Shown piece after piece: positions 55,345-64,000 of a stretch of DNA of 64,000 nt (position 1 is the stretch's first letter; each line of letters opens with the position of its first letter). Below the pieces are notes generated by a model, which was not told the origin of the DNA, searched no databases, and saw nothing but the letters and a program-made list of their open reading frames with translations. The DNA is from Desmodesmus armatus (Eukaryota > Chlorophyta > Chlorophyceae > Sphaeropleales > Scenedesmaceae). Location of the stretch: NCBI GenBank assembly GCA_007449985.2, contig VIIQ02000005.1, forward strand, positions 682,001-746,000, written 5' to 3'. The position numbers and the translations under genes are program-made.

Positions 55345-58232
55345 ATGGGCTGCTCCAGGTACGCCCTCGGGTGTGGGCTCAGCCTGATCATGATAGTGCA
55401 TGAGCTACAAGCATATGGACTGCTTGATCGGCGCGTGCAGCATCAGGTTGCGATCGCCTTGCTCACCTGGCCCACTTCGCTCCTATGTGTTTGTGCCTGC
55501 AGGCTTTGGCTTGGCCTCAGTAGCCCGGCTGTAGGCTTGCTGTGGTGCTTGTTGGTGGCCTCTGTGCATGCAGCTGGCGAACAGCCCCCAGCCTACTGCG
55601 TGGTCAGCGTGCGTGGCTCAGGGTCTGCTGCAGTCGGGCCCATCCAGTCCTTCAGCTGGTCCTGCACCAATGGCAGCAGCATGCTTACGGTGGGCGTGGA
55701 CAAGTCGATGGCAGCTTTGAAGTCCCGTGCTGAGGGCATCACCTTCAGCAACAGCTGCACCAAGCCAGGCTGCCTGATCACAGTGTGTGGCAGCACACCC
55801 CTGGTGCTGTGGTTCAGCAGCTTCACAGGTGTGTACGTGCCGGGGGTGGAGTCCGTGCTGTGCGCGGCTGACAGCAGCTCGGTGACCATCAGCAACAGCA
55901 CCACCTTCAGCGGCAACAGAGCCCGTGCCATCCAGGCGCGCGACGCTGCCAATGTCACCATCACAAACAGCAACATTGTAGGCAACGTCCTGCCACGAGC
56001 AGACGGTGGGGGCGTGTGGCTGGGCGCTGGTTCCCCTTCCCTCACCATGCTCAACAGCACGGTCAGCGGCAACAAGGCCAGCTCCGGTGGCGGCCTGTGG
56101 TTGGGAGGCAGCGCCACAGCAGTGATCAACAGCAGCAGCATCAGTGGCAACCACGGCATTGCTGTGCGCAGCACTGGCGGGCTGGGTGGTGGGCTGATGG
56201 TGACTGACAATGCCACCGTGGAGCTGGGTGGCAGCACCACGGTGGACAGCAACACCGCTGGGACCAGTGGTGCGGGTGTGTTTAGTGCTGGCAATGCTGC
56301 ACTGATTGTTTCTCCTGGTGTGAAGTTTGGGCTCAACCAGGTTGTCAACAAGTCGTTTGGGTATGATGTTGCTGCATCAGGTGCCAGTCGCCTTGACCTG
56401 CCACCTGTCACCTTTGCAAACTACACCGCTGCTGCTCTAGCTGGCATCTCCAAGTGCAGCAAGGGTGTTGCCCTTGAGCGGAGCCCCTGTGGTGTGGGCG
56501 AGTTCAGGGACAACAGGACTGGTGTGTGCATGTGTTGTCCTGAGCGCACGTATAGTTTTGATGCATCTGGCACTTGCCTGGCTTGCCCCGAGCGTGGGGC
56601 GTGTCCCGGGGGTGACGCATTGCAGCCTCTGCCAGGGTACTGGCGCTCATCTAACCAGAGCACCCAGATGCACTTGTGTCCGCTCGGCAAGGTGTCTTGC
56701 GCTGGTGCAGGAAAGTGTCAGCAGGGGTACACGGGGCGGCTGTGTGCCAGTTGTGACAGGGGCTATGGCAGCAGTGGGCCTCTTCGCTGCAGCAAGTGCC
56801 TGAACCCCAGGCTGCAGTTTGGCATTTACATCTTCCTAAGCATGGTCACAGTCGTTTTGTGGCGATCACGGTGCACTTCACATACGCAGACAACGTTGAG
56901 GGCAGCAATGAACTGCGCCCCTCCGATCTGATCAAGATCCTTGTGTTGTATGTGCAGCACCATGCTATCATCGGCTGTGTGAACCTCCCGTGGCCCCAAT
57001 TCTACGCCAACCTCTTCAGGGCGTCTGACAGTGTGTTTGGTGTTGGGGCAGGGTCGTCTCTGTCTCTGCAGTGTTGGGCACAGCAGATTGCTGGTAGGCC
57101 CCGGGACAGGTTGCCCAATGCCATGCGAATGCAGCTGGTGATGTTCATGACACCTGTGCTGGTGTTTGCAGCTGTTGTCGTGTTTCGGCTGCTGTGGTGG
57201 GTGTTCATGAAGGGCATGAACTCTGCACTTCGGAACACCAACAGCGAATGTGTGACCCCCGGTTGTGTGAAGTTGTTCCAACCCTCAACACTGCGCGCTT
57301 TGGCACGCAAGCTGCCTGTCACGGTGCTCGTGGTGCTGTTCTATGCCTACCCCACCCTGTTGCGTACGGCCCTGCGGTTCTTTGCCTGCCTGCCCATTGA
57401 CTCTGCCAGCCCTGGCAGCTTGGCGAAGCTGCTGTCGCACAAGGCGGGGTACCTCATGGTTGACCTCAACCAGGAGTGCTGGGTGGGCTGGCACAGGGCC
57501 TGGGCATTGGGGTTGGGTATTCCCTCTGTTCTGCTCACATATGTGGTGATTCCTGTGGGCCTGTTTTGGCTGCTGAAGGCCAACCAGCACCGTGCCGGTG
57601 ATCTGAGGTTCAGGGAGACCTTCGGGTTCCTGTTCCGCAACTACAAGCCAGAGTTTGTATACTGGGAGTCTTGTTGGACTGTTCAGACAGTCGTCCTCTC
57701 GGCTATCGCGGTGCAACACTTCGCCCTTGGCGCGTACCAGTCGATCCTGTTGATGTCCCTCGTGTTCTTTGTGTTTGGATGTCTACAGTCGATGTGCAAG
57801 CCCTACGCCATCCGCAAGTTGCACCAGGTCCACTATGGCGCGACCGTGGTTCTATTCCTGACCACCATGTCCGCGTTGGCCATGTTCCATGTAGAGGGTT
57901 CAGCCCCTCCACATGACACGGCTCGCAAAGTTATTGGGGTCCTCACGTTGGGGTTGAACATCTGTTTCTCGAGCTGGTGCCTGTATGAGGCTGCCGTGTC
58001 CTCAGGGAAGAGTGTCAAGGCGGTTGCCGGCAAGGTGGTGGGGTGTGTCACCTGCAAGCCTGCCAAGCAGTCCAGTGTGGGACGTGTTGGCAGGCTGGAA
58101 GAGGTGGTGAATCAGGGATCAGGTGTATCAGAGTGCCCCAGCTGGACCACAGGCTCGTCATCGGGCATTGCTGTGGTAGACTCTGCACAGCAGCTCAACA
58201 AGCAGCTGAAGCCCAGCTGCCGTGCCTCTTAG
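55345..58232 (+). CDS. Surface protein: beta-helix repeats, Cys-rich module, multi-TM C half; one frame break
   Basis: A 14-nt first exon (55345-55358) splices to 55503, giving a signal peptide (VGLLWCLLVASVHAAGEQ). Next come repeats of the NSTVSGNKASSGGGLWLGG type, typical of right-handed parallel beta-helix or polymorphic-outer-membrane-like proteins. A Cys-rich EGF/GCC2-like module follows (GVCMCCPERTYSF, CQQGYTGRLCASCDRGYG). The C-terminal half holds several membrane segments (ILLMSLVFFVFGC, TVVLFLTTMSALAMF). The frame changes once between the module and the membrane half, at about 56850-56870, where one extra base would join the two open frames into a protein of about 914 aa. Similar architectures are common in green algae as presumed cell-surface sensors or adhesins, with function unknown. 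It may be a pseudogene, but long open frames on both sides favour a sequence error or recent lesion. Confidence 0.7.
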
Positions 58233-58712
58233 GTCAAACTGGTTGTCCTGCAGCCTACGCCAAATTACATGTCAAGGCCTTTGTTTGCGTTGTTGGTGAC
58301 TTGTTGCTGTGGTGTTTTAGGGTTGACGGAGCTGCCGGTGACATGGCATGGTGTGCTGCCTGCCTATGTTGTTTGCTAGCTGAGCGGCTTGTTGTTGTTG
58401 CTGCTGCTGTTGTCCAGGTCCATATTAATTTGTTTGATGCATCGCTGCCTCCTATTACTTCAACACTGTGTGTGCCTGTGCACAAACATCAGAGGAGCTT
58501 CTGGCTTGGCGGTGTGCGTCAGCAGTGACAGGGTTGCTGTTGAACAAGGAGTGATCTGACTGTCACAGTTGAGTGCTGCTTAGAGTGCTTATTTTGTCTT
58601 ATTTGCTGTTGATGTAGCAGTGGTATCGCTGTCCTGTGGCTGCCATTGGTGGGTGGGCTGTCTCTTGCCCCCACCTAAATCCACAGGCGGCACATGAAAG
58701 AGGCTGCAAGGC

Positions 58713-58717
58713 TGTAA
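58713..58717 (+). terminator. Candidate poly(A) signal TGTAA for the surface-protein gene
   Basis: TGTAA in sense orientation lies about 480 bp after the stop at 58232. Confidence 0.35.
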
Positions 58718-60667
58718 CAGGCTCCTGTTCGGCCACCTTGCAAGAGGTGAAGAGGCCAACCACCCTCGTCGTGTGGGGGCCTGCTTACTTTGGGAGACTG
58801 TCATTGCTGCAGTCCTTTATTGTTTGTATCTTTACACATATCTTTGTGTGTGGGTACCAGGGCAGAGTGTGTGTATGAGCGCGTGCTGTGAGCTTCTGCA
58901 AGTAGTATCACTCAAGGAGAGTATGACCCATGCATGGAGACATAGTTGCTGTTGTGCTGCAGTAGCAATACTGACCAGCTTTTGTAGTCTTAGCAACACT
59001 GTTGGAGTTGTGGGGTGATGTCCTGCTCGTCGGGTGTTAATGCCGGCGTCAGCTACACCTCTATTTTGGCAGTGCTGTGCTGTGACCCCCCAGTCTGGGT
59101 GATGTGCGGTGTTCAGCAGCTCCTGGATTGTGTCGTGACTACTGGCCGAGGTAGTCAGCAGCGTGTTGGCATTGCTTGTGTTGCCTTTGCCTTGCCATGG
59201 GTCAGTTTGCCAGCAGGAAAGCGTAAGTCAACACAACTGTGGCGCGCATGCACACCACGAAGTGCATGGTGTGCACTGTATGTGTTGCCCAACAGCCACT
59301 GGCTGCTGTATTTCCAGCCTGCAGGCTAGTGGTACATGAAATTTGTTGGTTGTGTGCATGAAGGTCAATCCTGAGCAGTGCTGGCTGAAGCACAGCTGAC
59401 GAATGCAACCTGGGCTGTCAGGAAGCTGGCCAACTCAACCTGGGTCCAAAACTTTGTGCTTGAAGCAGCACACATTTGAGTGCTTGGTGCAGGGTATATA
59501 TTATGTTGGGTTTGATTGGAGAACCCTGTGCCGTGTGAAGGCAGGCATGCAGGCAGGCGTGATCCTGAGGACGAACCTGCACTTAGCGAGCCCAGGCGCT
59601 GCTGGCACACAGCAAGCCATGATAATCCTTGTTAAGACTGGCTGTGGTGTGGGCATGAGGTCTTGTCGGTCTCTCATATTTTTTGAACGGGGTAAAGGAC
59701 CAATTTGGTGCTGATCAGGGGCGGTTGCTTGCCGACAGTTTTGGGCGTCAGGCAGCAGACATGTGGTGGTGGTGGCCGGCCTCAAGCAGTGTACGTGCGT
59801 GTGGTATCTGGGATAAACCAGGGCCATGTGATGCGCATTGGCAGTGGAGAGACAGTGATCTGTGTGGCATGACGCTTCTGCAAATGGGGCATGTTGTGTG
59901 CTGTGTCGCTCTATGTTAGTGATGTTGGTAAAGGACAGGTTGTTGGGTGACCTGGGTACATGCTTGTTACGCGAAGCTGGCAAGGCATGGGCATGCTGCT
60001 TGCACGTGCTTGCCGTGCACCATGGCATAGCACTGAGGGGCATGTGCATTGCTACAGCCGTTGCTGGCCTGTGGATGGCGCTTTCAGAGCAACGAAAGCC
60101 TGGCAGTGGGTGCTGTTGCGCCCAGCGAGTCCCAACAGAGCCTAGTAACGCACTAGCTGGCACCGGCCGGCCAGCATGTGGCTGGACAGGCTGGGTGCAT
60201 GCACTGTATGTAATAAGGCACTGGCTCTCTTTGGTATGTGAGAGGTTTGCGGCATGCTTGCAGGCTCAGAACCCTGCATGTGTGTCTGTTACAGTAGCAA
60301 CAGCAGCAATAGTGATGCTTTACAAGGGGTTGTCCACCGGGCCAGCTACATGTTAACACAAGGGGTGCCCGTGTGCCTAGCTGTAGTCGCACACTGTCCT
60401 CTGCCAGATGCGGCAGGTACTTTGGAGGCCCCTTCCCACCCCCTGGTCAGCTACAGACATTCAGTGTTCAGGCAAGCCAAAGTTTGTGGCGGGCGTGGCT
60501 GGATGTCCTGGTTGCAGCATGCAGGCTGCCATCCAATGTCGAACCCACTGATGCAGTTGACCTGACAAGCTGCAGCCACTGCATGCCTGCCCTGAGGTGG
60601 GATATGTAGCTGTGCGCAAATATCCAGCCCAAGATGTTTCATCAGACATGTGACCAGGCACTCCCCA

Positions 60668-60688
60668 ACTTTCAGAGGGGCTGAAAGT
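60668..60688. repeat. 8-bp perfect hairpin, 5-nt loop
   Basis: ACTTTCAG at 60668-60675 and CTGAAAGT at 60681-60688 flank AGGGG in gene-free sequence. Confidence 0.7.
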
Positions 60689-61217
60689 ACAGTACTGCAG
60701 TTACAGAAAACGGGCTGTTATGGATGATGTGGGCGTCGTGCTGTGGGGCGTTGGCCCATTTACATGCACATGGCTGCATTACTAAACCCCTTGTACGTGA
60801 CTCGAAACCGCAACATCAACAGGTGTGAAACACTCGGCAACCAACCTATTTCCCTTTGACCTCAGCCAGCTTGCAGGGCATCTTCACCGGCTAAGCTCTC
60901 AGACCTGTAAAATTCTGTCCTGGTCCTGCCCCACTTCAATGAAGAAGCGCCGTGATTCGCAAGTAGCTCGTCAAGTGTGTGACCGTCACCTATGGCTATC
61001 CACAATCGTCCTTTCGCCACACCACCAGCAGCACCAGAGGCTCACAACAGCAGCGGCCTGCCACCTGTTGTTTGCTTCCGGCTTCAGGTGGGATGTTCAA
61101 GACCATCAGCATCATGGCATGCATATGCCACATCGTTTTGTGTTGCTTGATAACATATACCTGCTGCACTCAAAGTGCCAACTTACCATGTGACTTCGAC
61201 ACACTGACCCAGTGACA

Positions 61218-62877
61218 ATGACTGCCACTTGCAGAGTGCCTAAGCACGCATGCACGCAAACTGGGCACCAAGTGTCGCCAAAGAGGCGTAGGCTACACCA
61301 CACGCAGCTCCCAAACACATATGCTGAGCCCCCTTTGCAGCAGTTGCAGCGGGCAGCAGCAGTTGCTGACATTGGCAAGGTGGGTTGTGCAGGGGCCCTA
61401 TCACAAAACAGCTGGCCTGATCATGCGGCCCAATTGGCACAACAAATATAATACCTCATGTTACACACACACCACACTTGAGCAACCTGGCTTTGCTGTC
61501 GATGCTGCTCCTCACCATCAATTTCACACATGTGCTTGCGTCTGTGTTATCCCGTGTGCAGTTGGAGCAGCTGTGCTCCTGCAAGGGCGAAGGCGTCGAT
61601 GTGAATGCCCCCTGGGGCACCAATGGTCGCACCGCTTTGCATGCAGCAGCAGAAGCTGGCAGTGCTGAGAGCGTGGAGGTGCTTCTGCGCTTGGGTGCAG
61701 ACAGTTATGCTGCTGACAATGGCGGTGCATCACCACTCATCCTGGCCGCTGCAGGGGGCCATGCAGCATCTGTCAAGGTGAGCGACTCTGCAAGCATTCA
61801 GGTGTTCTGCTCACACTTCAAACGTGCAGCGTGGTACACCAAGCCCTATCATATGTGTGGAGCACTTGTCTGCAGTGCAGCTTTATACAGCCTCAACAGG
61901 GTTGTGTTGGCAACCACCCTTACTTGATCTTCTTGGCTGGAAGAGCAGCTGACAAGTACAAGTCGCCATGCTATGCTTGATTGTGCAGGTGCTGCTAGCA
62001 GCAGGCGCCGACCCCTTCCATGTCGACCATGGGGGCGTCAACCCACTGCTGTGTGCGGCGCGTCTTGGCAGTGCGCCCTGCATGCAGCTGCTGCTGGATG
62101 AGGGTGTGGATCCCGACTATGCCAACACAGACCTGGGCGCAGGGGAGCACGCCTTGCTGCTGGCTGCAGAGAGCGGCAGCGTGCCGGCTGTCAGGTTGCT
62201 GTTGGCTGCTGGGGCCCGGCTGAACAGAACCGACAGCGCAGGACGCACAGCTTTGTGGGCTGCAGCAAGGTGCGCACCGTAGTCGGCTGCATCACTGCCA
62301 GGGTGTCTTTACCTGTGTGAGAGCTTGTCAGGCGTTGGGCAGGCAGCTGATCTCGGGCCTTGTTGCGCAAGCTTGGCATGGGACCTGCATGTACATGGAT
62401 GGTGGGGTGCGCACAAATGCTTTCGCGATTGGCGGCAGGGACAAGGGTCAAGCTTCTGACACACCCTGCATTGCTGCTGCACGCAGGCATGGCCACGCAC
62501 TTGTGGTGCAGCTACTGCTGTCGCAGCCAGGCATCAAGCACATACGCAGCTACTGTTGCCGCAGCACCACGCCACTACAGGAGGCGCACGCAGCACACCA
62601 CACCACCTGTGTGGCACTGCTGTCAGCACATCTGCAAGAGCCAGGGCAGCAGCAGCAGCTGGCAGTGCAGCAGCATGCAGCACCAGACGGCAGCAGAAGG
62701 GTTCAGGAGTTGCATCCTCAACAGCAGCATGCAGCATCAGAACACAGCAGAAAATCTCAGCAGTTGGTTCCAAAGCACACGCATAACCAGCAGCAGCCGC
62801 CGCCTTGCCGCCAGCGCCAGCCGCACACAACAGTGGTGCCTGGCGCCATGCCTCGGCTTCGGGTGGTCAAAGCATAA
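61218..62877 (+). CDS. Ankyrin-repeat protein, start uncertain
   Basis: Exons 61218-61379, 61562-61777, 61989-62269 and 62487-62877 sum to 349 aa in frame. Ankyrin repeats are clear: TALHAAAEAGSAESVEVLLR, SPLILAAAGGHAASVKVLLAA, NPLLCAARLGSAPCMQLLLDE, HALLLAAESGSVPAVRLLLAA and TALWAAARHGHALVVQLLLS. After the repeats comes a Gln/His/Arg-rich low-complexity tail. Ankyrin repeats mediate protein binding. No catalytic or RING domain is visible, so no specific role is assigned. The start at 61218 is the first ATG of the open frame holding the exon, but upstream exons are possible, for example the N-myristoylation-like MGQFASRKA exon at 59197-59222. Confidence 0.75.
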
Positions 62878-63774
62878 TCTTAGCCCCGCCAGCAGATGGA
62901 GCTGTTGACCAGTGGTGCATTGATGTCTGACGGGATCAGGCATCAGCGGCCAGGCTTGCAGCAAGTCCTGAAACATGGGCCTGTTTCAGTAGCCTAGCAA
63001 AGTTTTAAGGGCTCCACGGTGTGCCCTGGGCATGACAGCGTGCAGTAGGGCCACCATGATTGTTTGCAGAGACACGGCATCTTACATCCAATGTGATGAA
63101 CCATTGAATGACTCAGAGCGAGCCAGTGCCATGGCAAGTAGAGCAGCATTGAAGGCCCTCATGCCTACTACACACGGCTTATCCATAATTGCCGTTGGCG
63201 GAAATCGACCCACCCCCTGCCCGGGCCAGGTTTGCAGTTCAGTGAGAAGTTGTTAATCAAGAGTCCTTGCTGAGCAGCCAGTGCTGCAGTGGTGGCAGTC
63301 AAGGCATGGTCCATCCAAAGGGCTTTGCAATACACTGCAGCTGCCCTTGCTCAAGTACCACTATTCTGTGCGTGAAACCGCATGCAAACCCTGTGCCAAT
63401 CCCACCCCTAGCGCCTGCCTTGCACCATGATGCTGGGGTGACTGCTATCTTGAGTATTTGCATGGACGTGCTTGAGTAACTGCATGGACTGCCAATAGTG
63501 CTTGTGAGCTGTGAAGTAATGGATGCACATGATGCAGGGACGCTTGATGTTACTCAAGCCATGCTTGCCAGCAGATGATGCCAGCAGACAACAACCAAAT
63601 TTACATGGCCACAGTACCTGTGGCTCAGCACACTTCTACTGCCTGATTGATGCAAGACACCCCTACTTTTTATGGTGCAAGACTACTCCCTACCCCACAC
63701 AGCCTACAACCTTAACTGCAAATCAATGATCACTTCCGACACATCTGTGGACCTGGCACGCTCTGCTTGCTGCT
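62878..63774. other. Convergent intergenic region
   Basis: It lies between the ankyrin gene (+) and the leftward partial gene. No exon was recognised. Confidence 0.4.
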
Positions 63775-64000
63775 TTACTTGCTGAACAGGCCACCAAACC
63801 AACCGGGCATGCCGGGTTCCTGGCCCCTGACTGTGACGCGCTCGATGCGCCACTGCATGTCGCGGCACAGCACCACATCGTAGTCCACATCGTACTCGTT
63901 GCTCCAGCTGCTGCCCTTCTGGCCGTCAATGCCCCAGGTCTCTGCTTTCTCCCCAATGCGTGCTGTCACCACCATCCTGAGGCCGGAGCTGCTCTGAGCC
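63775..64000 (-). CDS. C-terminal part of an unidentified protein, cut by the window edge
   Basis: The frame is open from the window end to a stop at 63775, encoding about 74 residues ending GMPGWFGGLFSK. The block EYDVDYDVVLCRDMQWRIERVTV, with alternating beta-strand pattern and a central Trp, resembles the C-terminal strands of Tim44/ARC6-like (NTF2-like) domains found in plastid proteins, but this is a weak impression. The real exon may start beyond 64000. I do not assign a function. Confidence 0.5.
   Translation of the reverse strand, partial: AQSSSGLRMVVTARIGEKAETWGIDGQKGSSWSNEYDVDYDVVLCRDMQWRIERVTVRGQEPGMPGWFGGLFSK

Larger units (their letters stand above)
58233..61217. other. 3-kb stretch without a supported gene
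   Basis: It contains a TGTAA at 58713-58717, likely the poly(A) signal of the upstream gene. A possible first exon at 59197-59222 encodes MGQFASRKA followed by GTAAGT. A short open frame at 60420-60609 is preceded by an acceptor-like site. None could be tied into a gene model with confidence. Confidence 0.4.

Noticed and set aside
60420..60609. Open frame with FGGPFPPPGQLQTFSVQ after an acceptor-like site
   Set aside because: It may be an exon, but no partner exon, start or family match could be established.
1..64000. CRISPR arrays, prophage, insertion sequences, bacterial operons
   Set aside because: No direct-repeat/spacer array, integrase or Shine-Dalgarno-linked gene strings. The gene structure is eukaryotic throughout.

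Overview
The window is nuclear DNA of a green alga, most likely a core chlorophyte (Sphaeropleales/Chlamydomonadales type; this placement is inference). The support is: dense GT-AG introns in almost every gene, CAG/CTG-rich coding and intron sequence giving poly-Gln and poly-Ser tracts, TGTAA motifs downstream of several stop codons (the usual chlorophyte poly(A) signal), and a plant/alga gene set (flavodiiron protein, chloroplast Shewanella-like phosphatase, plant-type Twinkle). Exon models were built by hand from splice consensus, reading phase and remembered protein families. Where exon lengths sum to a clean frame the model is firm; exceptions are flagged.

Layout: 0.6-2.3 kb (-) 7-TM protein of the TPRA1/CAND family; 2.7-5.4 kb (+) RAD51D; 6.1-9.0 kb (+) apyrase; 11.4-13.6 kb (-) Shewanella-like phosphatase; 15.0-20.7 kb (-) flavodiiron protein of the FLVA type; 21.2-21.8 kb (+) LSM1; 23.0-24.7 kb (-) Cys-rich, probably thylakoid-lumen protein; 25.6-27.0 kb (-) NIP7; 27.3-32.7 kb (+) PUM3/Puf6 with intronic C/D snoRNAs; 33.8-35.2 kb (+) thioredoxin-like protein; 36.6-38.6 kb (-) unknown basic protein; 39.3-43.2 kb (+) SEC14-like protein; 44.4-47.6 kb (-) primase-only Twinkle paralogue; 48.1-54.2 kb (+) helicase Twinkle paralogue; 55.3-58.2 kb (+) beta-helix/Cys-rich/multi-TM surface protein with a frame break; 61.2-62.9 kb (+) ankyrin protein; 63.8-64.0 kb (-) end of an unidentified gene.

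Many genes are arranged head to head, and two pairs make functional sense. NIP7 and PUM3, both 60S-subunit biogenesis factors, start 303 bp apart, and PUM3 introns carry two near-identical C/D snoRNAs whose guide matches the 18S rRNA 3' region. The strongest novelty candidate is the second pair. The bifunctional organellar primase-helicase Twinkle appears as two divergently transcribed genes about 530 bp apart: one keeps the zinc finger and TOPRIM primase but has no helicase, the other keeps all helicase motifs but has lost the zinc finger and has a degenerate TOPRIM.

Three genes (FLVA, the helicase Twinkle, the beta-helix protein) each need exactly one extra base to keep frame. This may reflect assembly errors or real lesions and should be checked before calling any of them broken.
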